64,000 nt of DNA, taken from positions 142,407,951 to 142,471,950 of the forward strand of contig OW804096.1 in NCBI GenBank assembly GCA_942159475.1, read 5' to 3'. Positions 25,101-40,100 of this stretch are shown here, piece by piece. Source of the stretch: Sthenelais limicola (lineage: Eukaryota; Annelida; Polychaeta; Phyllodocida; Sigalionidae). Positions within the stretch are counted from its first letter, which is position 1. Every line of letters starts with the position of its first letter. Both the position numbers and the translations under genes were made by a program. The notes beneath the pieces are model-generated. The model was given only the letters and a program-made list of their open reading frames with translations, had not been told where the DNA came from and ran no database searches.

Positions 25101-28100
25101 CTACCCCAGGCTGCGTGAAGAGACAGAGAGAATAGTGAACACCCGTATCAGGGAACGGGAGCAAATGGCAAAGAACCAACTTCTGCTGTTTGTCGACATA
25201 CAACTGGCATACATGAATACTAACCATGAAGACTTCATTGGATTTGCCAAGTCAGTTTAATTTTAATTTTTAATTCACTTATTACTTTTATTTTCTTTCA
25301 AAAACGAGAGAAATTTTGTCTTTTTTTTCGCAAGTGGAATCATTATAGGACTATAGAGTGTTTGTGTTGTTATCAGTGTAAAATATTAAATATTTAGTAG
25401 TATCTCACTCAATGTTAGATATACTGTATTATTATATAGAGTCGCTTTATTGTTCATAGCAGCTTTTGAATGGGTAGTTTTTAAAAGTGTAAATTTTCAC
25501 AGTAGCATTGATAGGTTTTCTTGTGTGAATTTTCTCTTTTAGAATGCAGGGACATTGGATTCCTAGTTAATAGGTGTTGCATGCGTTTTAGGTTAGTTCA
25601 TACACATTTTGTGGGCTAAAATAGGTCTAAATAATTTAGTCCCAAGTGAAGATATTTTAGTTGGATGATACTTTGATCTGGAACTGAAAGAGAACATATT
25701 ATAGTGTCTTTTTAAAACTTCAGATTGCCCTGAATTTTTAAAAGTATTTAATTTTATACGGATAAAGGAATTAAATAATGGTTTATTTTAAAAAGGGGAG
25801 GATTTGTGTGTGTTTAAATTCCTTTTTAAAAAATTGGACCTCATATTACAAAATAAAATGCATATTTGCATATAGCAATGTTTCTCTGTCAGTTGCAATT
25901 AATAATAAATTAACTTAGAGCTGTAAATATAAACCTTTGTGACTTACATATATATAAACCGAAGGAGTCTTTACCATGGTTAAAATGCACTGTGATTTTC
26001 TTTTGATTTCCCCATTATTTTTTGCAAAGTATAATTTATTCTATAGTGATATTAATATGCAGTGTACGTATGTTGGTTTATTTGATTTAATTTGTGTATT
26101 TGCTTTTGATGTTGTGTATATAACTCTCTCAAGAGGTGATATGCAAGAAAGAAATTTAAACAAATGGAATTTACTGAGGCATTAAGAACTTATCTTTGGA
26201 AAATACGATATCATCATGATCACATAGTAAAGTCATGGGTGACATTTTCAGAAAATGTACAATTGGCAGATCAACACATTTAGTTAATTCTGCTAAATTA
26301 GCCAAAAAACCGTCAACACTAGTTATATCTGAGTATATTTGTTATTGCCCTGATTTAACTAGTCTGTTTGGCTATGTTGAACTGTATTTTCAATCTGATC
26401 TCTGTCTTAAATTTGGGTTATTTGAGAAGATTTGTGAAGGTGAATTGTACATTTTCTGGCGATTTTACCCACATATTTAGTTTTAAATAATGATTAAATG
26501 CTTAAATCTGTATGACCTGAATCCTACACTTATGTATTGATGCCGAGGATAGATCTACCAGCTAAATAGAAGGAAAAGAAGAAAGAAATATTTTTACTTT
26601 AGGACTAAGTTTTCCCCTAGTGCCTGGCAAATTCGTGATAACCATCTGTTCTGAATCGGGATTCCTTGTATTAATCAATTTAATTTTTTTATAAGCTTTA
26701 TAAATCGTTGTAAGAAAAACCCAGAAACTGGCCAAGTTCATATATAAATGCTTTGTATTCATTCAATAAATCTGTTTTGCTATGTTAAAGTGTATTTTGA
26801 AGCTCAATTTAGTCTTAAATTTGCGTTATTTGGGAGGATTGGTGAAGACCAATTGTACGTTTTCTGAAGATCTGACCCACAGACTCCGGGGCATGGTGCT
26901 ATTGCTAAAGTTGAATTCTCAGCTATTACAACAATATGAACCTTAGTCCTTACCTAATTAACTCATTTCATATTATGAACTATTGGACTGGATTCATCAA
27001 CATTTGGCTGCTGTTATATGTTAATATAGTAATTTGAAATTGAATCAAAACTGGTGAGCAATTGGTGTTCAATAGTAAGTGCAGCCACAGCGGGCCTTCA
27101 AAATATAAATGTGGACTTTTATGAAGCCCTGTTACCAATTGCACGTTTTCTGAAGACTTGACCCATGATGTAGATTACCCTTCAAATCTTTATTTGTCTT
27201 TGTTGATCAGACCTCTTCAAATCATATTTATGTATAGCTCTGGTTAGATCATCCTGCACAAAATTCAATACTGCCATTCTAAGTTATATTCAGATTACTA
27301 CAAATAATTTAAAACATAAGTATTTAGGATATTTTAGTCATTATTTTCAGATGATTTTCTTGGGATGGGAAATTATAAAGTTAGGGCAACATGGAAATTA
27401 ATCATCAAAAATTAAATCTTCCTGGAAGAAGTGTAGTTTAAAGCCATTTGGACAATGCAACAACTGACGGTGGCCCCACCTGGTGGAAATATAGACAGTG
27501 ACATGAAATTGCTTTGAGAAGGGCAAGACCAGTTTGTTGCCCACTAAAAACGTATTTATTTAATTGGAACCATATTTCATGCTATATTTTAGAATTTGGA
27601 ATCAATATTTTTAAATACAGGAGAACTAGTTCATTCATATTTAAAGAATAATTCCCAATAGAATAAAATACCATAAAACCTTTGTTTATTTTTATATTTT
27701 TTTTTTAAATAAAAGAAATAAAAAATAAGTAAAAACTTCATTAGCAGCTCTGTCACAGAGATTCAGTTTGACAATCTTGAAGAGAGACCAAAGCCAGAGG
27801 TACGGACTTGATTGAAGAACTTGGCTGATGCCAATATTTTGGAGGCTTAAAATGGTGATTGGATCATGGTAAATATTTTCTTAGACAAACATGAAAATGG
27901 AAAATGGCCAGTAAAAAAATGTTTTTTAAAAAGATGTAAAAGAGAAGAAATAAAACCGTCAGATGGGTACACTTCACTTTCCTTCATTTCAATCCCAATC
28001 ATTCAATTTCTATCATTTTTTTCAAAACATTATTTTTTCCCCAAAATATCAAAATACTAATCATGACCAAACTATCCGACTGATTGGTGGATAAAATCAA

Positions 28101-31100
28101 TTAGAGAAAGATTATTATCATTTATACCTCTACATATCACCTCAAAGTTTCTTTTTTGATATTTTTGCCTAATTATTTTACCTAATTTTACTTTAAAGTA
28201 GCGTGGTGTAGTGTAAAATGTATGTATTTACCAGCCAACTAATATACAATTCTTGCCTTTTTCCTTTCCTTCTTCTCATTTTTACCCCGTGTCATGCGGC
28301 CATTAATGTCACCCATCATGTGACCTATCACGTGATCAGTGAGGCAGATGCGCATGCCCCAAGAGGTACAAGGTAACCATGACAATTCATGTGGCACTAA
28401 TTTGCATAAATTTGCATACGGCCATTGAATACCCATCAAGCCTTTTATTTGGTGTCCTCCTACTACTACTCTATATATCTATATATATCCATACATTATT
28501 CAATATATATATATACATGGCTACTACTACGACTACGACATAATTTTACAACTGGTTACAATTCCTTATGTAGTAACTATATATATAATTACATACATGT
28601 CTATTGCCTGCATTCTCTGAAATTTCCACATTTGTCTCAAAATGAAATTTTTTGAATGATTTCCCCCATCATACATATATCTGCATGCTAAATTAACTTT
28701 GTCTGGAATGCAGGCTTCCAAAGTTTCCTTTTTGCAATTATGAGTCTTCCCCAGATTATATACAATGATCATCATCAGCCAAGATTGCAGGAGATATTAG
28801 AAACGATGGTCTTTCTTCAATAGTGGCATGACTTTGAAAACCTCTCTCATCCACCAACCAAAAGTTTTTTCCTGTTGCGACACATGTCTTTGCAGCACTG
28901 TTGATGCTACCATATCTAAAATATTGGATATTGTCGCAATCTCAAGAGTGCAAGAGTTGCACCCCAACATGATCCGTCGGGACTGCGTCGCTGCCATTGC
29001 AATAATATCGCAGCCAGGTGGAATTATAGAGTTGGCCCTTTAGGAACATTGCTGGACTGTTTGTAAACCAGTATAAACTGAAATTGTGCTCAAATAAAAT
29101 TCTTTAAAAATAAGGCGGGAGGAGATTCTCCAAATCCCTGCCAATATTGTCCCGTGATTTTCAGGGATTCATAAATAATTCTTCAATCACTGAGCCAGCA
29201 TCATAAAATCTTGACGTGTCTACTTTTAGCTGGAGTGACTGTCTGGAGATTGGTCAGTCCTCGCCTCCACTCACTAAGCTAAGGGGGTGAGACAAGCACA
29301 GCAGGGGTTCTGCTAGCTGGAGAAAGGGCTAACAATGTGGCAAGGTGTCATGGCGGGGAGAGAAGCAAGGACAGCCTGCTGGGGAGGGGTCACAGCAGTC
29401 TTAAGTTTGAAGTGGTACTGGGTTTGAATCATTCAGTAGTCCTGCTGTCTCAAAGCAATATTCCTGCTCCTCATCTCTGATAGAAACTCGTTGTTACTGG
29501 GGTGTATACATAATATTCACATGACATCACCCCAGTCAGCGGCTTTCCTTACTGGCAGCCATAATGTGTGTCTGCATAGATAGCGGGAGGCACTAGATCG
29601 ACAGGCTTTCCCGTTTCCAATGTTTGATGATGGCGATTGTACTCATTATTCCATCATGACACAGTAAAAATGACCATATAACCTATCAGCATACTTTATA
29701 TTACATTCACTAAAACTTTCGGAGGTGAAAACGGCTGGAAAAACAGGATTTTCGGGGCTTGGAGCACACATGTCCAGCTAATGTTTACAGGGGTTGACAC
29801 ATAGTATGGCGAGCCGCGGCCAGCACCGTGACGTCAGTGAATACCATGTATAGCAACAATCACCCAAAGGACTAAATAAACTTACCACCGTAATGTTGTT
29901 AGGTGAAAGTCAGAGGTTGGTGTATCAACACTAAATAAAGCACTGAAATACAGTAAGAGATGACTATTGACTATTATTGAATTTCCTCCAGCAAAGATTA
30001 TGGAAAAAAAGAACTTTTATTGTGGTTTCTGAGTTGACTCCATGATGCAAAATAATCACAAAGCTTTGTTAGCCATCTTGGTTGTTCTGTTAGTCTGCTG
30101 CTCATTCCACTTTGTTAGCCAATGAAAACAGCAAGAAAGAGGCCAAATAACTAGGTCATCTTGTTCTCCCCAGGGAAGAACAACATATAATACTTCCCAC
30201 TAGCTCGAGTATGGCAAGTCTATGCTAGTTCTGTGGACATTGGGTGAAAATAACAATACGTTTTCTGTAAATGGTTAAAATTTTGTTGCTAAAACATAGG
30301 CGCGACAACACAGCTTGGTGCAATCCTGCCGTGTGGGCTCAAGCAGAAATCAAGTAAGACAAAATACAGTGAACATGAAAATAAGACACTCTTAGGTATC
30401 AAGTGTATGTAAGGCATCATGAAAAACTAACTTTAATGCATACTTTCAAATGAGGTTATAGGTTCCCTTACTAACATTAAGTCCAAGGGCATGAATCTCT
30501 TTATCTATCAGGTCTTTTTTAAGATATTCAATGGCTGCTGAAATCTGTTTGCCTATCTAGAGAATGAAGTCTTAAGTCTGCCTATCATCTCTTAAACTCC
30601 AAATACCATCCAGATAAAAAAAATTGCTGCCTAAAAATGTCAAAACTGGAACCACAAAACCTTCTACGGGTGGTGGGGTAGTGTTGCATCTCAATATTAT
30701 TTCGCAAATGTCATGAATCAAACTGCAAGTGGATAACAGCTGCAACTACCAAAGGTTGAGATTGACATGAAGGGAGTTTACGATGATCCTAATGACTTGA
30801 CAGTACAAGTCTGATAACCAACTTTGTCAGAACGCTCAACCATCTGAAAGGGGAAAAAGGAAACTCTCAGTTAAACCAAGGGTTTAGTTTCCTAAGAAAA
30901 AAATGCTTCGCCGAAGAAAGGTAACAATAGTTGAAAGCTGGCGGTACAATGGCTTAGAATGGGCTTTTTCAATATGGCTGCCTCACTGACCGTGGGACTC
31001 ATGAATTATTCATAATATTTTAATATTTCTTACTTTTAATTCCTAATCATTCATAACCAATTTTTTATTTCATATCAATATCAATGCATATTCATTCAAT

Positions 31101-34100
31101 TCATTTTAATTGGAGTCACTTAAATGTATTGTATTCATTATAAAATTTACAAGCATTGTTGCATGAACTATTACGGCTATTGATGTGGTTTTTCCCCTTG
31201 CTTTTATATCTTCACTAAAATTGGTGGGAGAATTGATTAAAAATGGTGGTTCTTGCTGGTCAACTAGGAGAATGATTTGACGGAATTTGACCTGTAGTGC
31301 TTTAAGACAATTACTGCTTGCAACAAAACATTTCTACAAATCATCTACCCTGACTGCTCTGATTTCAAACATTTTGATGATATTTACTCGATGGGTTGGT
31401 TACGGTGCCAGTCCAAGGTCAAGTCAAGGTGAATTTAGTGTTAAGGAATATGGCATTGACATTTTACAGTCCAAACATATCCAAGCATAAATGTTAGCAA
31501 ATGTCTCTATTTACAAGTCCAAATGTACAGGCTCAATATTTATCATAGGAGATTAGTAAAAATCTCTGAAGAACTACAAATTATTTGTGAAATTACTCTT
31601 TATTGCTTGTACAATATATCCGCTAATCATTTAATCCTAAAAGAATCATATTCAGTTGCAGAAGCACACTTTCTATTTTGTATTCATATTTCCAACAAAT
31701 AAAACATAACTAAAAATATTAAAAAACTATTAAAAATTAAAAAACAATAAAAATATTATAATCAAAGAAATACATTATTATTACTGTTCCAAAATACTAT
31801 CGGCCTAGCTTATGTGTCAAACAAATTGTTAACTATAAATTTTTTGAGACTTTCAACAGGGCCTTTTGGTCATGGAATGTAAGCTGAACCAAAATATATG
31901 TTGCAACACCCATCCCTTCATCCTTAAGTGTAATATCATCAAAGAGGCTGAGAACCTCCCGTTAGCTGGAGAGACCCTCTTCTTTGCGACATACTGTCAA
32001 ATAAAAAAGTTAATCTAATCTAAAAAAAAAGTGATATTTTCACGCTATCTATGGCTGCCCAAATTGGCTCCTAGATAACTTAGCGTCAGACTTGACTTGA
32101 TTCTCCTACATGTGGCTTATTCTTAGTCTAACAATTGCCAGTTCTTTGACTGACTGATGTAGTGAATTAAGAAGGATTGATTTATACTCTTGCCTGAACA
32201 GGTGCTTAAATGAGGGAAATGGGCGGCCAAAATGTACACAAGAGATGTAACACCTTACAAACTATACATCTAATACACATATCCTATATAAAACTTGGCT
32301 TCATAAAAAAAAGTCTCTGATTTATTTTGATATGGATAACATGCATTCGCTATGTTTTTATACAGTAAGATCACACCAGTTTTTTTTAAAAAAAGGCCTG
32401 AATAATGATTCAATCCCTAATTCTTCTAACTTATTTACTAATTTTGCCTATTTTCTTTTTCCAGTGCATCACAAAATGTCACAGAGAACACCAGTAAGCG
32501 AAAACTTGGAAACCAGGTAGGCTCACCAACTTAATCAACCAAAAATCTTTTTTCTCGATTATTTCTTTCTAGAAAGGTTTGGGTACTAGAAATGAAGTGA
32601 AATTTCTTTTGTTTAAAATGAATTCACTCAGTCTTCGTTGTGATTGTTGAGAATGTATAAATAACTTTATTCTCATCATACATTTACATACTTATTATAA
32701 GAAACAGGATGGTCCTTTGAGCATCTGTTCAGATGTTGATCTTCCAAGGGACCCTTAACTAACATTCTTTCATTTAATCTTAATTATAACATGCCCAAAA
32801 TACTTATACAAGATTTGTTGATTTTAACATGAGGTGATATTTATAAAGTGAAAGATTTACCCCTTTGTAGCTTTAAATAAAGTATATTTATTTGTAGCTT
32901 TAAATAAACTATATTTATCTAAATAATTTATATTTATTTAAATAAACTATAATTTATTTGTAGCTTTAAATGTGAAGTATTTATAGCTTTAAATAAACTA
33001 TATTATTTAAATAAACTTTATTTATTTGTAGCTTTGAATAAACTATATTTATTACAATGACTGTATATTTGATCTGACAATGTACTCTTCTTATGTTGAG
33101 CAGGTAATCAGGAAAGGCTGGCTCTCCCTGCACAATATATCGATGTTAAGGGGGGGCTCCAAGGAATTCTGGTTCGTTCTCAGTGCTGAAACCCTCAGTT
33201 GGTACAAGGATGAGGAAGTAAGTGCCACTTCTCATTTATCTGTGGTTTGTTGTACTATAAAACATTTACCTGTGGTTTGTTGTACTATAAAACATTTACT
33301 TGGGGTTTGTTGTACTATAAAACATTTACCTGGGGTTTGTTGTACTATAAAACATTTACCTGGGGATTGTTGTACTATAAAACATTTACTTGGGGATTGT
33401 AATTTAACTCTAAACAAAGAGGTTCTTAGTCCCATATTAAACCTGGTGTCCACTGCTGAGACAAACGGGTCAAATCTTCAGAAAACGTACAATTAGCCTT
33501 CACCAATCCTCTCAAATAATCCAAGTTTCAGACGAAAATCAGGTTCAAAATATAGTTCAACATAACCAGAGAGATTTATTGAATGAATATAATACAGAAT
33601 ACACTCAGATATACCCAGTATTTATCAATTGTCACTCTAATTTAGCAGGATTTGATAGATGTGTAGAACTGTAGATTGTGCAATTTCTGAAAATCGGACC
33701 CAAGTAGCCCATGGTCCAGCAAGTGGATAGTCTGTAAAATACCCCGCAGCCTAGCATCTGGCCAGTCTCTTCCAGTCTTTTCAATTCATGCAAAGCCAGT
33801 CTCATGTGTTATGACCAGACCAGTCCAATGGCCTCTTGGACATGTTGCAGAATCAGTTTAAATTAACTGGTCTTTACATTGAATACATAATACACATACA
33901 TACCATAGACTTATATTAATATAATTACTAACTAACTTATGTAATATTATCTTGGCTTTGTATTGATTATCTTAGAATTAATTCTACAAGTTATTCTTTT
34001 CTTCCACTTACTAGGAGAAAGAAAAGAAGTACATGTTGGCCCTAGACAACCTGAAGGTGAGAGACCTTGAGGCTGGCTTCATGTCCCGTAAGCACCAGTT

Positions 34101-37100
34101 TGCTATCTTCAACACGGACGGCCGTAACGTGTACAAGGACTACAAGCAGCTGGAGCTGTCTGCTGAGAACCAGGAAGATGTGGACAGCTGGAAGGCGTCC
34201 CTGCTAAGGGCTGGAGTCTATCCGGAGAGGACAGTCGAGTCCGATGATTCAGAGGTATATTTGATAGAAATGTTTTTTTTTTATTTAAAGCTGCACTCTC
34301 TTAAAGTGGCTAAGATAGTTAATATGACAGTTTTTGGAGTAGTCAAGAATCGCCTTGAAAATGCCCCCACCCACTAAAACGAACCTAGTTATTCCTATGA
34401 TGATCTTCTTTTACTTTTAGCTTTCCCATTTGCTTGGAAAATACAGTTCTTTTGTTAACTCTTGCCTCGCTACTTACGACAGCCCTCCATGGCTTTTAAA
34501 TTGGTAGAACTGGGTCACAATATGGTAATAAGGTTGAGGAGATCTGTCAACCGATCTCAAATCGCAATATGGCTAGTGTCATACCTATTTTGTTTGTCTA
34601 ACTTAGCTCTCTCGCTTGCAGATTCAGTTTTGTATTAAATTTATTATTTGGCCTTTTATCCAAACGTTAAAAGAACAAACTATAAGTCATAACATGAGTA
34701 AATTTAGTATGACTTTTCTTGTCAAAATATCTGAGAATGCAGCTTAAAATTAGGCCTAAAATGATTGAAACGAGGTCTCAGAATGGTTGAAATTGGCCAG
34801 AAATCTCCATGGCCACTCCATAGAAATGAGAAGATTTCAAGGTCATTGTACAGATTTCACCAGATAGGAATTGAAGCCCCATAAATGATGATTTTCCAGG
34901 TCCTTCAAGGAAAGTGGCAATTTACCAGGCTTTCTAAGGCTTTGAATCTGTTTTCCCTGAATGGGTATATGAAAATGAAATGTGATATGTTTTAGGAAAA
35001 TGAGTCACAAGTCGCAAAAAAAATTTAATTTGGAGACATTATCATATTTGAAAAGATGAGATCTTGCGGATTCCAATGAAAGTAAACAGTAGGACATCTA
35101 ATAAGTATTTCTATATTTTAAGTTTGATATTTTTATTTTTGAAAAAAAAGTTTGCAATGTATCTACCAGTAAAGTAACTAAATATACTCCATACGAAGGC
35201 CTTCAAAACGCAAGAATATATTTAATACGATGTCCTGAAATTTGTTACATCGATTTATATGACTATAAGTGCTAAACCCTCTAAAAATCTGAACAATTCA
35301 ATAAAGAAATCTTGTGAAAAAAACATTTTGAAAAATATCAATTTTGCGACTTGTGACTCATTTTCCTGAAACATATTACAAATGTTTGCATAATATAAAG
35401 TAAATGTGTAATTTGTTTGTTTCAGACAACTGCCTCAGATCATATACCGCTAGATCCAGTCCTGGAACGTCAGGTAGAAACAATCAGGAATCTAGTTGAT
35501 TCTTACCTAAAGATTGTTCATAAAACTCAACGAGATCTTGTCCCCAAATCTCTCATGTGTCTAATTGTAAACGAGGTAAGTAGCAATATTTTTTTAGAAT
35601 ATTCAATTCAATTCAAGACATTTTTTATTTGCAATTAGCGTCGGTTACAAAAAGGAGGTCCCAGTTTTTTTTTGTTTTTTTTTGATTATATATGTTTGAT
35701 TTGTGCAGTCTAGGCTCAGAGTTGAGAGAGTCCCTCCAAACTGAGGGAAAGCCTCTTGCTGCAAACCGCAAAATGCTATTTTCATCCCATTAGGACACCT
35801 ACTCCTGGATGCAACTTAAAATTGCTATATTTCTTTTGGAATAAAAAAATATGTTGAACGTGTACTGGCACACTTGACATATAGAAACATGCTAGAAATT
35901 AAATCTTTTCTCGAGAGACCGAGCAATACAATACAGCTTGGATTCGTGAGCTGAGTCATGAATTTTTGTACCGGCATGTTATTATTTCAAAATTCATATT
36001 TCCAACAACCAACCTTAAAATATTCTACTTATACTTTGTCCACATTCCATATATTTTTTTTTCTTTTACAAATATAATCCATGATTAAAAATGTATAGTT
36101 AAAGTATTTATATATGATGATGACTACATGTAATTCTGTAACAAAACACTTTTAGAACTATTTTGATTTTTCTTTTTAATAAATTGTATTGGGTCTATTT
36201 ACAAATTCATGCTATTCTCATAGAACCCATTAACAAATTCAAGCAAAGTTACTGTAATTTGAGTAAGTTTTTAGACAATTTAAATTAAGTAGTACATCAA
36301 GATTTGAATATAATTCACATCACCTTTCGAACCAGATGATGTTCAGGTATATTACTACACACAGTAAACAATGCACTACTTGATGTTCCAATTTTTTTTA
36401 TTTTTTTTTCTATTTATTTTTTTATGTTTGAAATATTAATGTTAATCTGTTTGATGCCAGGTTAAGGACTTCATAGGTTCAGAGCTGCTGGCCCAGCTTT
36501 ACTCTGCAGGAGACCAGGTAATTTCACACCATTTTCTTTCTTTTCTTTATCTTTTCTTTGAAAAGCTGCATTTGTTGATGTGTGAGTGCCACATCACATG
36601 AATATTTAGATCTGGGGTACATCGAGTATAGATGAAGCTTGATGAATGTATTGGTAGAGGTAGTAAACATAACTCAAGTAGAGCTTGGATCAGAAGGAGT
36701 TGTATGGACTGTTGTAGGTCAAGTCTTCAGGAAATGTACAATTCGCCTTCACCAATCGTCTCAAACAACCCAAATTTAAGGCAAAAGTCAGGTTCAAAAT
36801 ACAGTTCAACATAACCAGACAGATTTATTGAATGAATACAATATTACCTAGTATTTATCAATTGTCACTCTAATTTAGCAGAATTTGAGAGATGTGGAGA
36901 ACTGTAGATTGTGCATTTTCAGAAAATCTGACCCCCACTGCGCTCCCAGCTGTCAACCACTACATATCTATTAAAATGTCCCACCCACCCACACCTATTT
37001 CATCATTTCCTCAATTATATTCATCAATTTCTCACAAATTTACCTAATTTACCACTCATCATTACAAATCTTATATAACAAATTTACCTTTTTATACAAC

Positions 37101-40100
37101 AATTAAAACTTTTATATTAATCAAAACTTTTAAAAATTAAATTTAAGCCTGCCTTTCCCTCCTTACTTCATCAACGGGGGCATATACAATAATGGGTCGG
37201 ACATTGATAAGATGTTCTTCAATACTTTTCCAATCTATATGAACGTTTTTTATATCTAGATAGTCTGGGAGCAAAATTCCTTTGATAATTAATTGTGGGC
37301 ATTTTTTCAGATTTGTTGGAGTAGGGTTTTTAAAAGAATAGGATAATTTATCACAGTGCTGATAATTGAAATTTGAAAAACTGAAAAAAATAGATAAAAA
37401 TGAATAATTGAAATTATATATGCAAGCAACAATTTTTACACAATCCAGTTGAGATGCCAAAGCTGGGTAAAAACTTTTGTATGGATTTTTTATATCTCTA
37501 TGTAGTGGATTCTACCTTTAAGAAAGTGTTCCTATTGTCTACCTGTTACTTGTCCTAATGTCCATCAGGTGTCACTACTGTTTCACCATATGCTACAGCC
37601 CTGATGGCAACTAGAGTAACTACCAATATGTTCTTACCAAGTCTTATTGTCTCTAATACCTAATTTCCCCCTTTATCACATCTCCTGTATAACATAATGT
37701 TAACATCAGATTGTCTATTGTGTATGACATTACTCTGTATCTGTTATCTGTGATTGTTATGGGTCTTTTATGACATTTACCTTTACCTCTGTACTGTATA
37801 CACCTCCTTACACTTATGTATGTGAAGATGGCCTACTCTAAGGAGGCAATGCTTAGAGGACCTGACATTGCACTTTGTCAGAAGGACCCAAGTTGGGAAG
37901 AATAAACTAGTGACACTAACAAGACTTGTGTCTGGTTTCATTGCTTTCCTCTGTCGAGTAGAACTATATCCTGAACTGGGTATGTGAGAGTACAAAGGTG
38001 GAAATCACTACAATTGGTGCCGTGACTAGTTCTCGACCTTGGTCCTTTGCTTGCCTTGCCGTTGCAAGTGTTGTCCCTGCTGACTCTCCCGGAGAATAAG
38101 CATCTGCAGACCCTATGGCTGGGCACTCCTCAGCTTAGGGTAGTACGACCTTCTGGGGTTGAGACTGAAAAGTCCTTCAGACTGGTTAGTTGGGTTGGGA
38201 TCAAGAGGTATCTTATCTCTGGAGACCAGCTAGTTTTCCTTTGGAGAGGTGTTAGAGTTAATTCTCTCTTACCATATCCATTCATGGAAATACATTGGAA
38301 AAATAAACTGGAGGTGTTGCTTCTGGGAGGCATTCCCAAGCTGGAAATTGGCAGTATTTCCGTAATTTCCTAGGTGAATTCCCAGCGGAATTCCTGGATG
38401 GAATTCGTTGAATTCTGGTTGGAATTCCCAGACAGATATCAGGGGAATGCCTGGACTGATTTTCAGATGAATTTCCGGACGATTTTTCGGAAAAAATTTC
38501 GGATTTTCGGACAGATTTTCGGAATTTTTTTCGGATTTTCGGAAAAATTTCGGAAGAATTTTCGGATTTTCGGAAAGATTTCGGACGGAATTTCGGAAGA
38601 ATTTTCGGATTTTCGGAAAATTTTCGGATTTCTGAAAAAAAAAAAAAAAGAAAAAAAAAGATTTCAGATGGTTTTCATAGATGATTTCTAGCTGAAATAT
38701 CTGTGATAGGTGACTGGTTTGTGGCTAGAATCAGTGGTGGTTTGTCTGACTGATTTTCCATTTGGTGGAACAGGAAACCTTTAGACAAATGGAGAGTGCA
38801 ATGTTATTTTTAGTGTGTAGTTGAAACAATGAGCTTCAAACTATGCTGCAGGAAATAATGCACTTGTGGAGTAACTGGACCCCATGCCTCCATCCCAGGC
38901 TTGGCTGGAAAGGTTGACTCCAAATGTCCCTCAAGGAGATGGGGGATTGAGGATCCAAGTATTTTCTGGAAAAACCAGGCTAAGAGCCAGGATTTTAAGA
39001 AACTTGTGAGCCTTGTTGAAAGACAAACTACTCCATAGTACCACAGTTCGAAGGGAATCTGTGAGTAGTGTCGGGACTGAGGGTTGTTGGCCCAGGCACT
39101 GGCTAGTATGGGGGAGGCGCTCTCATTAGAGCAAACCCTTTTGAAACCCAGAGAATGTACATCGTTGCCGGACGGTAAAACCTCTCCGGGAGTGAAAGAC
39201 TCTTGGAGGATTTGGACGTGACTTGGTGTCAGTCTGGATTTCAAGCTGAGGAAGGTCAGATCTTACTGGTTGCAAAAGATATTCCCAGTACTTCTGCCCA
39301 GATTCAGAAAGTTTCCGTGTATTTGCAGAAAACTTTGAAGATTCCTACCGGTGAAATATTGGTACGGGAGAGTTGGTATGCCCCAGTGGGAGTGCGTGGT
39401 CATGGATTTTCTTTGGGAAATTCTGTGATTCCTTTTCTCATCTGCCACCTGTGGTTTCGGCACCTAAGGTGTGTGTAATGGGAGAGGGTACATACATTAC
39501 CACTTAGTGGAGTGTGCTTTGTTGGAGGGTACAGGACATACAGGATTACAGTTCTTGTTATCAGTATTCTGAATGAATGGGATCTGATTTTGATCAGAGC
39601 CATTAATGTAATCTTGACTGGTCAGGATTGCTATTCTTGGACGGTTAGCTGTGTTCAGGATGACGTCAGCTGAGGGAAAAATCCAAGAACAAGCAGGAGA
39701 ATCCTCTGTGAAATCCATTGAGGTGAGAAGGTGGGGGATCTGGGTTTGTGAAAGTACATGAAGTGGAAATCACAGCCTGGACCTGTCACTCTTTCTGAGC
39801 TGGATATTAGCAGTGACTCAGTCACGTCTAGGAGTTGATGTTCGAGTCAGATCAGGAATTGCTGAAGGAATTTGCCTTGGGGATCCTGCATAAGTATTAT
39901 CAGGTGACGAGTATTCGGCCTAGGTAGCCTTCTGCAGTTCGTCCAGTATTCCCTGGAGAGTTGGAGGAAGGGAGTTGGAAGGTTCATTGGTGAGGTACTA
40001 CCTATATGAACTCGAAACAACTGAAGGTATTGTGAGATATCCTGAGGTTGTGTGGTGGAAAGATTCTACCTGATGAAGGAATTTCCTGCTTTGGAACGGA

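Noticed and set aside
28828..29043. 71-codon + strand frame in intron 11
   Set aside because: No recognisable domain and no splice context. It ends next to a retroposon-like tail and may be non-coding repeat.
30446..30557. Minus-strand segment reading [20 protein letters not shown] after an acceptor-like TTCTCTAG
   Set aside because: It looks protein-like but is only about 37 codons, has an in-frame stop just upstream and no partner exon was found.
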